Shown: one piece after another, positions 45,100-52,826 of the stretch
Numbering within the stretch: the first letter of the stretch is position 1
Layout: every line of letters starts with the position of its first letter
Origin: Rhodocyclales bacterium
GTDB taxonomy: Bacteria; Pseudomonadota; Gammaproteobacteria; Burkholderiales; Rhodocyclaceae
Direction: 5' to 3'
Assembly: GCA_016235025.1 (NCBI GenBank)
Contig: JACRMV010000002.1
Span: 62,001-126,000, forward strand
DNA length: 64,000 bases
Program-made: the position numbers and the translations under genes
The notes under the pieces: generated by a model
Seen by the model: the letters and a program-made list of their open reading frames with translations, nothing else
What the model was told of the DNA's origin: nothing
The model's database searches: none

Positions 45100-45141
45100 C
45101 GCGTCGTCACTACCGGCTCGCGCCGCGGTAGTGACGACGCG
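45100..45141. repeat. 16-bp perfect stem-loop upstream of alpA
   Basis: CGCGTCGTCACTACCG and its exact reverse complement flank a 10-nt loop. The half-site GTCGTCACT also occurs as a direct repeat at about 45052-45060. Lying about 740 bp before the AlpA and primase genes, it could be part of the element's replication origin, a recombination site, or a regulator site. Confidence 0.6.
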
Positions 45142-45878
45142 ATTGGCGCAGAACTGCCGCCGTTTTGCGCGGACAGCGTTGCAGCAGGGATCGCACAGGC
45201 TGGCGCCATTGCGATTGGTCGGCGTGAAGATGCCTCATGTAGGTCACACGCGGCACGCCTGGCGCAGAACAGCAGCCGGTACAAATTGGCTGGACGCTGT
45301 GCGGACTTTGACTACGGGCTTACGTTGATCTCCGAGCCTTGCGGCTGCCGGCTTTCAGGAGATGTGTCCGGCTTTGGTGCTCGACGTTGCGAGCAAGGGC
45401 GATGCGCTTACGGGCATCAAGCGGGCTGAAGGAGCCACCTTTACGATCACCGGTGTGACCGATTCGTCTCTGGAGAGTTCCCGCGATCACCCGCTTGAGA
45501 ACCGCGAGCATGCAGCGCCACTCAGATCCTTTGTTGCGTGTTGCACTTCGAATTGGTGCTCCAGCAAAGCCTCAAATCGGCTTGCAGCATTCGTCAAGGT
45601 CTGCTCTCTGAGCAAGACTCGGACCACGATCATTCGATCAATCACGGTTACCCACCGCCCGATCCGCGCGTGCCAGAGAGGGGCCGCACGGATCGACCCG
45701 TGGATAACCGGGAATCTCGCAGCGATGATGGCTTCGGGAGTTCCACTCTCGATTGGGGAATTCGTCCCGTTGTCAATGAGTTTTAGGGGCCTCATCGAGG
45801 CTCCGATTCGGACCCACAAGTGCCGCGTGGGGTGGAAGGATGCTCCTGTCTTCCACTACCAGCCGCGAGGTTACGAAC

Positions 45879-46103
45879 ATGACGCAAACAATCCAGCGTG
45901 AGCCGGCATTCCTTCGACGCAGGCAGGTCCAAATGCGCACAGGACTTTCGCGCAGCACGATCTACCAGTACATCAAGGACGGCGTCTTCCCGAAGCCGGT
46001 GCCGCTCGGGCCGCGCGCGGTCGGGTGGCTCGAGTCGGACGTGAGCGAGTGGATCGCCGCCCGGGTGAAGATCGCCCGAGCCGGCGGTCGGCCGTCGACC
46101 TAA
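45879..46103 (+). CDS. alpA: AlpA family phage-type transcriptional regulator
   Basis: 74-aa MerR-like helix-turn-helix protein: FLRRRQVQMRTGLSRSTIYQYIKDGVFPKPVPLG then VGWLESDVSEWIAARV, the complete AlpA signature. Such proteins act as excisionase-like activators or control integrase and element genes. Start 45879 follows a GAGG; upstream codons are not conserved in character. It is followed 12 bp later by the primase gene. Confidence 0.92.
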   Translation: MTQTIQREPAFLRRRQVQMRTGLSRSTIYQYIKDGVFPKPVPLGPRAVGWLESDVSEWIAARVKIARAGGRPST

Positions 46104-46115
46104 TGCCGCGAATGC

Positions 46116-48605
46116 ATGGCTGCCCCCACAACTGCAACGGCCGGGCAGCCGCGCCTGGCGACGGTCCCCGCCACCGCCGAAGTCATTGACCGGTTTCGGG
46201 CGGCGCTCGCCGCGCGCGACATCGTTCCACCCGAGAGCATCCTCGCCGACGGCAGCATTCATCGCTGCGATGTTGCAGGCAAGAATGGCAAGGGCGATGC
46301 GGCTTACCTGCTTCACCTGGATGGAATTCCTGCCGGCGGACTGGAAAACTGGCGCGACGGCAAGGGTTGGGAATCCTGGCGCTTCGACATCGGGCGAGAG
46401 CTGACGCCGGCGGAGCTCGATGCGCTGCGCGCCAGGGCGAAGTCAGCCAGCAACCGACGGACGGAAGAAGCGGTCAGGCGCCATGCCGCCGCCCGTGAGG
46501 TCGCCGCACGGACCTGGCACGCCGCGCGGCCGGCAGACGATGATCATCCGTACCTGGCTCGCAAGGGGGTCGTTGCGCATGGGCTGCGCGTGTTCAAGGG
46601 GGCATTGCTCGTGCCGATCCGCGACGCGGCCGGCGAGCTGCACAGCCTGCAATTCATCGGCGCCAGCGGCACGAAGCGATTCCTGAAGGGCGGGCGGGTC
46701 GCCGGCCAGTACTTCCTGATTGGCGTCGCCGGCAAAGTGGTCTGCATCGCCGAGGGCTACGCCACGGGCGCCAGCATTCACGCCGCAACCGGGTACGCCG
46801 TCGCCGTTGCCTTCAACGCCGGCAACCTGGCCCCGGTCGCCGGGGCGATCAGGGAGAACTATCCAGAAGCCCAGCTCATCGTGTGCGCTGATGACGACGC
46901 GGGCACTCCGGGCAATCCGGGTCTCGCCCATGCGCGCATTGCCGCAGGTGCGGTCGGTGCGCTCATTGCCGTTCCGGCGTTTGGCGCGGATCGGCCGGCC
47001 GGCGCTACGGACTTCAATGACCTGTATCGGCTCCGGGGCCCTGCGGCCGTGCGCGATTCGATCGCTGCCGCCAAGGAGCCCGCGGGTGGAGCTTTCGATA
47101 TTGGCGGCGTCGCCAAGGAGAGAGACACGGAATGGCCGGAACCGGAACCGCTGACCGAGCCGCTGGACGCGCAGCCGTATCCTGACGAGGCGCTGCCGCA
47201 CATCCTGCGTGAAGCGGTACGGCAAGCTCAGGAATTCGTGCAGGCACCGATGGCGCTGGTGGCCTGCTCGGCCCTTTCCGCTCTTTCGCTCGCGGCCCAA
47301 GGCTTGGCGAACGTGCGCCGCGATCATCAGCTCGTGGGCCCCATTTCCCTCTATCTACTTGCGGTGGCCGACTCTGGGGAACGCAAGACCACCTGCGATG
47401 CGATTTTCTGCCCGGCATTGCGCGACTGGGAAATCGGGCGTCGGCAGGAGATGTCTCCCGAGATCGCGAAGCTCGAAGCGGCCGCGGCCGTGTTCGAGGC
47501 GAAGAAGGCCGGCATCCTCGATGCGATCAAACACAAGCGGCGCCGGGCGCAGGACACGGCGGGCGAGGAAGGCGAGCTTGAGGCGCTGGTGGGCCATGCG
47601 CCGCTGGCGCCGCTCGTCCCGCGACTGCTCTATGCGGACGCGACCCCGGAGGCCCTCGCCCATGCGCTGGCGACCGGCTGGCCGAGCGGCGGGGTACTCT
47701 CGGCCGAGGCCGGCGCGGTGTTCGGTGCGCACGGGATGGGCCAGGACACGATCCTGCGCAACCTTGCGCTCCTCAACGTGTTGTGGGACGGCGGCGAAAT
47801 GGCGATCGACCGGCGCTCCAAGCCCTCCTTCGTGCTGCGCGGCCGGCGGCTCACCTTCGGGCTGATGCTTCAGCCCGAGGCTTTGCGCGGCTTCCTGGAG
47901 CGTGCGGGCACGCTGCCACGCGGCACCGGATTCATCGCGCGCTTCCTGATCGCCTGGCCAGGGAGCACGCAAGGCACGCGCGCCTACCGCCCTGCGCCCG
48001 AGGCGATGCCGCAGGTGGCGCTGTTCCAGGCGCGCATTCGCGAGCTGCTTGCGCAACCGCTCGCGACCGACGCGCACGGCTGCCTCACCCCGGCGGTGCT
48101 GGACCTGTCGCCGCAGGCACGTGCCGAGTGGATACGCTTTCACGACGAGATCGAGCGAGAACTCGGCGCGCGAGGTGCATTCCGTGGCGTGCGCGATGTT
48201 GCGGCCAAGGCGGCGGAGAACGTCGCGCGGCTGGCAGCCTTGTTCCATGTGCTGGAGTATGGCGCGAGCGGAACGATAACGTCCGAGGGAATCCGCGCCG
48301 CGGCCAGTATCGTGGGCTGGCACTTGAACGAGGCGAGGCGCCTGCTCGCCGACCTGGACACGCCGCCCTCGCTGGCGGCGGCGATCCGGCTCGATTCCTG
48401 GCTGCGTAGCGAAGCGCAGGCCAACGGAACTGATCGTGTGCCGACGAAGCGGATCTACCAATACGGTCCGAATTGCGTCCGGGACAGCCGCGAGCTGCGC
48501 GCAGCGCTTGTCATCCTGGCCGAGCGGGGGCGCGCCTGGCTGGAGGAATCCGGCCGTCGGCGGCACGTGGTGATCAATCCGGCGTTGCTGATTGAGCGGG
48601 AGTGA
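46116..48605 (+). CDS. Primase/helicase of an integrative element (Toprim + DUF3987)
   Basis: 829-aa replication protein. The N-terminal part carries a Toprim-like region: VVCIAEGYATGAS (catalytic Glu) and LIVCADDDAGTPGNPGLAHAR (DxD). From about residue 360 the DUF3987 helicase-like domain follows, with a P-loop variant in ADSGERKTTCD, an insertion of charged helix, and GVLSAEAGAVFGAHGM. Full length for this family, which replicates or maintains phage satellites and integrative elements. It follows alpA directly and precedes a repeat cluster and hicAB. Confidence 0.88.
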   Translation: MAAPTTATAGQPRLATVPATAEVIDRFRAALAARDIVPPESILADGSIHRCDVAGKNGKGDAAYLLHLDGIPAGGLENWRDGKGWESWRFDIGRELTPAELDALRARAKSASNRRTEEAVRRHAAAREVAARTWHAARPADDDHPYLARKGVVAHGLRVFKGALLVPIRDAAGELHSLQFIGASGTKRFLKGGRVAGQYFLIGVAGKVVCIAEGYATGASIHAATGYAVAVAFNAGNLAPVAGAIRENYPEAQLIVCADDDAGTPGNPGLAHARIAAGAVGALIAVPAFGADRPAGATDFNDLYRLRGPAAVRDSIAAAKEPAGGAFDIGGVAKERDTEWPEPEPLTEPLDAQPYPDEALPHILREAVRQAQEFVQAPMALVACSALSALSLAAQGLANVRRDHQLVGPISLYLLAVADSGERKTTCDAIFCPALRDWEIGRRQEMSPEIAKLEAAAAVFEAKKAGILDAIKHKRRRAQDTAGEEGELEALVGHAPLAPLVPRLLYADATPEALAHALATGWPSGGVLSAEAGAVFGAHGMGQDTILRNLALLNVLWDGGEMAIDRRSKPSFVLRGRRLTFGLMLQPEALRGFLERAGTLPRGTGFIARFLIAWPGSTQGTRAYRPAPEAMPQVALFQARIRELLAQPLATDAHGCLTPAVLDLSPQARAEWIRFHDEIERELGARGAFRGVRDVAAKAAENVARLAALFHVLEYGASGTITSEGIRAAASIVGWHLNEARRLLADLDTPPSLAAAIRLDSWLRSEAQANGTDRVPTKRIYQYGPNCVRDSRELRAALVILAERGRAWLEESGRRRHVVINPALLIERE

Positions 48606-48637
48606 ACGTGAACTATTGGATTTCGACATCAGAGGGT

Positions 48638-48714
48638 GTTGCTACTGTTGCTACTCTTGCTACCGTCGCCCGGCGCGAACGCTGATCGGTAGCAAGAGTA
48701 GCGGGAGTAGCAGG
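48638..48714. repeat. Mirrored GCTAC iteron cluster with a 15-bp inverted repeat
   Basis: Three copies of a 9-bp unit (GCTACtgtt, GCTACtctt, GCTACcgtc at 48641, 48650 and 48659) are followed after a 21-bp spacer by the same array in reverse orientation. The inner arms CTACTCTTGCTACCG (48651-48665) and CGGTAGCAAGAGTAG (48687-48701) are perfect. A further TTGCTACCAT lies at 48811-48820, just before hicA. Candidates are replication iterons, a HicB operator or a transcription-terminating structure (no T-run seen). Confidence 0.7.
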
Positions 48715-48826
48715 GAGTGCCGGGTCAGAAACTGCGCATTCCACGTGCCCGGAGCAAGCCGCATGACGGGCGCTAGGGGAGTGATAGTGCTTGCCTTCTG
48801 ATACCACTATTTGCTACCATCGAGCT

Positions 48827-49081
48827 ATGAAGCGAAAACACCAGCGTACGCTGGAATTGATCTATGCCCGGCCTGTATCGGCAAATGTCCGTTGGGCCGA
48901 CATTGAGGTCTTGCTCATTGAGTTGGGCGGGCAAATTTCAGAGCGCGAAGGATCGCGGGTGTTGGTGCGTTTGTTCAACGAACGGCGAGTATTTCACCGT
49001 CCGCATCCCGAGCCGACGACGGATAAAGGGGCGGTCGAGGCAATTCGCAAATGGCTGGACGAGAATGGAGTGAAACCATGA
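48827..49081 (+). CDS. hicA: HicA family mRNA interferase toxin
   Basis: 84-aa protein with the dsRNA-binding-like HicA fold: TLELIYARPVSANVRWADIEVLLIELGG, then EGSRVLVRLFNERRVFHRPHPEP with the catalytic histidine region, and the C-terminal AVEAIRKWLDENGV helix. It is somewhat longer than the smallest HicA proteins. The stop overlaps the hicB start (ATGA). Confidence 0.88.
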   Translation: MKRKHQRTLELIYARPVSANVRWADIEVLLIELGGQISEREGSRVLVRLFNERRVFHRPHPEPTTDKGAVEAIRKWLDENGVKP

Positions 49082-49413
49082 ATACCATGTCGATCAACGG
49101 CTATCAGGCGGTCATCGCGTTCGACCCGGACATCCAGATGTTCCGGGGGGAATTCGTGGGGCTCAACGGCGGTGCCGATTTCTATGCCAAGGATGTCGAT
49201 GGCTTGCGTCGCGAGGGGGAGATTTCTCTCAAGGTATTCCTTGAGGCATGCGCCGAGGATGGTGTCGAGCCGCGCAAGCACTTCTCCGGGAAATTCTCTC
49301 TACGGGTTGATCCGGCTACGCACGAAGCCGCCGCCATTGCCGCCGCTGCCCACGGCCAGAGCCTGAACCAATGGGCGACCGAAGCCATTCGGCAGGCGGC
49401 ATTGGCAGGTTGA
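49078..49413 (+). CDS. hicB: HicB family antitoxin
   Basis: 111-aa antitoxin. The N-terminal partial RNase H-like domain (GYQAVIAFDPDIQMFRGEFVGL..ADFYAKDVDGLRREGEISLKVFLEAC) binds HicA, and the C-terminal ribbon-helix-helix (GKFSLRVDPATHEAAAIAAAAHGQSLNQWATEAI) binds the operator. The pair is the last module before the right end of the integrated element and may stabilise it. Confidence 0.9.
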   Translation: MNTMSINGYQAVIAFDPDIQMFRGEFVGLNGGADFYAKDVDGLRREGEISLKVFLEACAEDGVEPRKHFSGKFSLRVDPATHEAAAIAAAAHGQSLNQWATEAIRQAALAG

Positions 49414-49434
49414 TGGGTAGGCACGATGACAAAA

Positions 49435-49454
49435 CCGGGTATGAAACCGGGTAC
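49435..49454. repeat. CCGGGTAT/CCGGGTAC pair, probable arm-type sites (right end)
   Basis: Two 8-bp motifs at 49435 and 49447 repeat the left-end pair at 24461 and 24472. They are 12 bp apart here and 11 bp apart there, and lie 55-75 bp inside the right attachment repeat. Confidence 0.6.
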
Positions 49455-49508
49455 GAAATGACCTTCTGTGACAGCGCATGTAGCAAACATGAGGCGTTTA
49501 GGTCGTAC

Positions 49509-49526
49509 TTCCTGTTCAACGTCTAA
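49509..49526 (+). other. attR: right attachment-site repeat (displaced ychF 3' end)
   Basis: TTCCTGTTCAACGTCTAA, identical to the last 18 bases of ychF except for one third-codon-position change. It is not part of any gene here, so it is best explained as the original 3' end of ychF left behind by integration. Confidence 0.75.
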
Positions 49527-49574
49527 CTACGGATTCAAAGAAAGTACGGATTCTGTCAAATCCAAACGGACAAC

Positions 49575-49610
49575 AAAAACCCCGTGAGCACCAGGCTCCA
49601 CGGGGTTTTT
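49575..49610. terminator. Strong bidirectional terminator (original ychF / thioredoxin terminator)
   Basis: AAAAACCCCGTG and its exact reverse complement CACGGGGTTTTT around a 12-nt loop. It has A and T runs on both flanks and so works in both directions. A degenerate counterpart (ACAAAAACCCA ... TGGGTTTGTTG) lies after ychF at about 24390-24430. Confidence 0.85.
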
Positions 49611-49634
49611 AGTTCTTAATGCCGGCCTTGCAAG

Positions 49635-50003
49635 TTAACCCTGCGGTGGTTGTTCGGCGATTTCCCGGCGCACCTCATCCATGTCCAGCGCCAGCGCCTG
49701 TTCGAGGAGCTGGTCGAAGGCGCCCGCCGGCGGTGCACCGGCTTCGGAGAAGATGCCGATCTGGTCGCGGAAGATCATCAGCGTCGGGATCGAGCGGATG
49801 TTGAAGGCGGCGGCGATGTCCTGCTGTTCTTCGGTGTTCACCTTGGCGAAAATGAAGGCCGGATGTTTTTTGCTGGCCGCCTCAAAGACGGGGGCGAAGC
49901 TGCGGCAGGGGGCGCACCAGGGCGCCCAGAAATCGACGATTACGTTGGCATTATTGGTGATGGTTGCCTGAAAGTTTTCAGGGGTGAGTTCCAGTGTGGC
50001 CAT
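49635..50003 (-). CDS. Thioredoxin
   Basis: 122-aa cytoplasmic thioredoxin-fold protein with the active site VDFWAPWCAPCRSFAPV (CAPC rather than the standard CGPC) and the cis-proline loop FNIRSIPTLMIF. Short, without a signal peptide. Start 50003 (MATLELTPENF) is preceded by GGAG and is the family start. The proline-alanine change in the active site could shift its redox potential. It converges on the integrated element. Confidence 0.9.
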   Translation of the reverse strand: MATLELTPENFQATITNNANVIVDFWAPWCAPCRSFAPVFEAASKKHPAFIFAKVNTEEQQDIAAAFNIRSIPTLMIFRDQIGIFSEAGAPPAGAFDQLLEQALALDMDEVRREIAEQPPQG

Positions 50004-50072
50004 GAGCGGCTCCAAAATCGATCGGGCGTCCATGCTATCGTTTCGCATGGATTTTCGCCATAACTCTGTTGG

Positions 50073-50990
50073 ATGAGTATTCCGGATACCTTGTATCGCG
50101 GCCGTTTTGCGCCGTCGCCTACCGGCCCGCTGCATTTCGGTTCGTTGGTCGCGGCCGTCGGCTCCTTCCTTGAAGCACGGACACGGGGCGGCGAATGGTT
50201 GCTGCGCATCGAGGATGTCGATGCACCGCGCTGCTCACAGGCGGCGGCGGATTCGATTTTGCGCACGCTGGAAGCCTTCGGTTTTGCCTGGGATGGCGCG
50301 GTGGTGTGGCAGAGCCGGCGGGTGGCGGCCTATGCCGCCGCGCTGGAGCAGCTCAAGCAGGCCGGGCGGGTTTTCCCCTGCGCCTGCAGCCGCAAGGAAC
50401 TCGCCGATTCGATGCTGGCTCCGGATGGCGCGGCGCTGTATCCGGGTACTTGCCGCCACGGCTTGCCGGCGGGCAAGGTGGCGCGTGCCTGGCGGGTGCG
50501 GGTCGATGCAACGCGCATCACCTTCGACGACGCGGTGCAGGGCTGCATCGAGAGCGATTTGGCGCAGGAGGCGGGCGATTTCATTTTGCTGCGGGCCGAT
50601 GGCCTGTTTGCTTATCAGCTGGCGGTGGTGGTCGATGACGCCGCCGCCGGCATCACCCAGGTGGTGCGCGGCGCCGATCTGCTGCTATCGACGCCACGGC
50701 AGATTTTTCTGCAGCACTGCCTCGGCCTGCCGACGCCGGCCTATGCGCATCTGCCGGTGGTAGTGAATGCCGCCGGAGAAAAGCTGTCCAAGCAGACACG
50801 GGCGCAGCGGCTTGATGATGCCCGGCCGGGGCAGGCGTTGTGGGCGGCGCTCGATTTTCTCGGCCAGCAACCACCGCCGGAGTTGCGTGCCGCCAGTTGC
50901 GACGAGATATGGCGCTGGGCGCGACTACACTGGCGCCTGGATCGTGTACCGCGGCAACGGGCCGCGCAACGTGCAGAGGAGACGCCATGA
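50073..50990 (+). CDS. gluQ: Glutamyl-Q tRNA(Asp) synthetase
   Basis: 305-aa truncated GluRS paralogue that attaches glutamate to queuosine-34 of tRNA-Asp. The HIGH-like motif is in GRFAPSPTGPLHFGSL, zinc-binding cysteines in FPCACSRKEL and YPGTCRHG, and the KMSKS-like motif is GEKLSKQT. It lacks an anticodon-binding domain, as expected. The queuosine-pathway gene queE lies two genes away, a suggestive link. Confidence 0.93.
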   Translation: MSIPDTLYRGRFAPSPTGPLHFGSLVAAVGSFLEARTRGGEWLLRIEDVDAPRCSQAAADSILRTLEAFGFAWDGAVVWQSRRVAAYAAALEQLKQAGRVFPCACSRKELADSMLAPDGAALYPGTCRHGLPAGKVARAWRVRVDATRITFDDAVQGCIESDLAQEAGDFILLRADGLFAYQLAVVVDDAAAGITQVVRGADLLLSTPRQIFLQHCLGLPTPAYAHLPVVVNAAGEKLSKQTRAQRLDDARPGQALWAALDFLGQQPPPELRAASCDEIWRWARLHWRLDRVPRQRAAQRAEETP

Positions 50991-51406
50991 TCGTTACCGA
51001 AGCTTTTGCCATCGAACGACTCCTGAAGGCGACCCGGGTGATCGCCGTGGTCGGGCTGTCGCCCGATCCGGCGCGCGCCAGCCACGGCGTTGCCCGCTTC
51101 ATGCAGGCGCGCGGCTACCGCATCATTCCGGTCAATCCGGCGGCGGCTGAAATCCTCGGTGAGCGCTGCTATCCCGATCTCGCCAGCATTCCCGAGGCGG
51201 TCGACATGGTGGATGTGTTTCGTCGTTCGGATGCGGTGCTGCCCGTCGCGCTTGACGCCATCCGCATCGGTGCACGCTGCCTCTGGCTGCAACTCGGGGT
51301 GGTCAATGCCGCGGCGATCGCGGCAGCCGATGCGGCGGGGCTGGACGTGGTGGCCGACCACTGCCTGAAAATCGAATGTTCGCGGCTGGACTGCCGGGCG
51401 GACTAA
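50987..51406 (+). CDS. CoA-binding domain protein (YccU-like)
   Basis: 139-aa Rossmann-fold protein: IAVVGLSPDPARASHGVARFMQARGYRIIPVNP, then VDMVDVFRRSDAVLP and ARCLWLQLGVVN, the CoA-binding domain typical of YccU/YneT proteins. It ends with a conserved cysteine-containing tail (DHCLKIE). Function is unknown. The start overlaps the gluQ stop (ATGA), and it converges with queE (4-bp overlap). Confidence 0.88.
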   Translation: MIVTEAFAIERLLKATRVIAVVGLSPDPARASHGVARFMQARGYRIIPVNPAAAEILGERCYPDLASIPEAVDMVDVFRRSDAVLPVALDAIRIGARCLWLQLGVVNAAAIAAADAAGLDVVADHCLKIECSRLDCRAD

Positions 51407-52086
51407 CGCCCCGGCACGCTGCCCCAGAGCACCTTGTGCAGTTGCAGCTGGAAGCGTACCGGCAGGCGGTCGTCGAGAATCCATTGCGCCAGATGCGCCG
51501 GATCGAGCTGGCCCTGCACCGGGGAGAGCAGCACCGGGCAGCGCCCGAAAAGTCGGTGCTGGTGACACGCCGCGACCGCCCAGTCATAGTCCTCGCGTGA
51601 GGCGAGGACGAATTTGAGTTCGTCCTGCGGCGTCAGCAGATCGAGGTTTTCCCAGCGGTTCTTCGCCGCCTCGCCGGAGCCGGGGGTTTTTATATCGACG
51701 ATGCGCGAAACGCGTGGATCGACGTCGCCGATATCGAGCGCGCCGCTGGTTTCGAGTGATACCGAGTAGCCTGCAGCGCACAGCGCGGTGAGCAGCGGCA
51801 GGCAGTTTTTCTGCGCCAGCGGCTCGCCGCCGGTGACGCAAACCGTGGCGCAGTCGAAATGCGCGACCTGTTCCAGCACGGCGGCGAGGGCTTGCGTTTC
51901 GCCGCCGCTGAAGGCGTAGGTGGTGTCGCACCAGACGCAGCGCAGCGGGCAGCCGGTGAGGCGGATGAATACCGTGGGCAGCCCGACGCGGCTGGATTCG
52001 CCCTGGATCGAATGGAATATTTCGCTGATACGCAGTGTGGCATTCGCATCGATGGCCGCCGCGTCAGTTGCTGCTGCGCTCGCCAC
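51403..52086 (-). CDS. queE: 7-carboxy-7-deazaguanine synthase
   Basis: 227-aa radical-SAM enzyme of queuosine synthesis that converts CPH4 to CDG. The N-terminal FHSIQGESSRVGLPTVFIRLTGC is typical, with the cluster motif CPLRCVWC (CxxxCxxC), the TGGEPLAQK SAM motif and the SLETSGALDI strand. It is the last gene of the tol-pal operon, touching cpoB by one base, a common arrangement. Confidence 0.94.
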   Translation of the reverse strand: MASAAATDAAAIDANATLRISEIFHSIQGESSRVGLPTVFIRLTGCPLRCVWCDTTYAFSGGETQALAAVLEQVAHFDCATVCVTGGEPLAQKNCLPLLTALCAAGYSVSLETSGALDIGDVDPRVSRIVDIKTPGSGEAAKNRWENLDLLTPQDELKFVLASREDYDWAVAACHQHRLFGRCPVLLSPVQGQLDPAHLAQWILDDRLPVRFQLQLHKVLWGSVPGR

Positions 52087-52826
52087 TATTTCTTTTTGAG
52101 CCGCGCCCTGGCGTGCTTGCCGGCGTCGCTGGCCGGATATTTTTCCGCCAGAAGTTGCAGGGTGGCGCGGACGCGTTTGCTGTCCTTCAGCGCCTCAAGG
52201 CTGGCGATTTCGGCTTCCAGCGCATTCGGTGCGCGTTCGTCGGCGGGCCAGGTGGCGGCAAAGTGGGCGAACAGGTCGGCGGCCTTGGCATGCTGCCGCG
52301 CCTGGGCGTGGGCATAGGCGCCCCAGTAGTAGGCCGACGGCAGCAGGGTGCTTTCCGGCCAGGTCTTGATGAAGGCAAGGAAACCGACGCCGGCTTCCTT
52401 GAACTTGCCCGCCTTGAGCTGGCTCAGCGCGGCTTCATAGCGGGCGGTTTCAGTCGCCGGATCAGCGGCTTCGGTAGCGGGTGCGGCGGCGGGCTTGGCC
52501 TCCACCGCCGGTTGCTCGAACTTGCGCAGGCGGGTATCGAGATCGATGTAAAAGTCCTTTTGTCGCTTCTGCGCCGCATCGAGATCATAACGGAGGACTT
52601 CGATATCGCCGCGCAGCTTGGCGACATCGGCACGCAGGGCTTCGGCCTGGTTGGCGAAGTCGAGCTGATTGCGGCTGGCGGTTTCCGCGCGCTGGTTGAG
52701 TTCGGTAACTTCGGTGCGCAGCTGCTCGATGCGCTTTCTGGCTTCGTCGTCATCGAACAGGCCGGCCCGCACGGGCAGTGCGAGGCAGGACAGGCTCAGC
52801 AGCGCAACTGTGGCCAGACGTCGCAT
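52086..52826 (-). CDS. cpoB: Cell division coordinator CpoB (tol-pal system protein YbgF)
   Basis: 246-aa periplasmic protein with a signal peptide (ending PVRA), an N-terminal coiled coil (about 30-95, EARKRIEQLRTEVTELNQRAE), and C-terminal TPR repeats (ETARYEAALSQLKAGKFKEA, PSAYYWGAYAHAQARQHAKAADLF). It links outer-membrane constriction by Tol-Pal with septal peptidoglycan synthesis. Confidence 0.93.
   Translation of the reverse strand: MRRLATVALLSLSCLALPVRAGLFDDDEARKRIEQLRTEVTELNQRAETASRNQLDFANQAEALRADVAKLRGDIEVLRYDLDAAQKRQKDFYIDLDTRLRKFEQPAVEAKPAAAPATEAADPATETARYEAALSQLKAGKFKEAGVGFLAFIKTWPESTLLPSAYYWGAYAHAQARQHAKAADLFAHFAATWPADERAPNALEAEIASLEALKDSKRVRATLQLLAEKYPASDAGKHARARLKKK

Larger units (their letters stand above)
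44269..45878. other. Remnant region without intact genes, between cargo and the AlpA-primase module
   Basis: About 1.6 kb. It holds a truncated integrase fragment (44494-44658), a short inverted repeat GGACCG / CGGTCC near 44997-45015, GTCACTT repeats (about 45043-45060) and a strong 16-bp stem-loop (45100-45141). Several open frames of 80-180 codons exist on both strands (e.g. 45362-45901 plus, 45487-45819 minus), but none has a recognisable domain, a good start, or a composition like the neighbours, so I leave them uncalled. Confidence 0.5.

Noticed and set aside
45362-45901. Open frames of 110-180 codons on both strands in the remnant region
   Set aside because: No domain, signal or conserved motif could be recognised, starts are poor, and the two strands are equally open. 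A degenerate gene is possible but cannot be supported.
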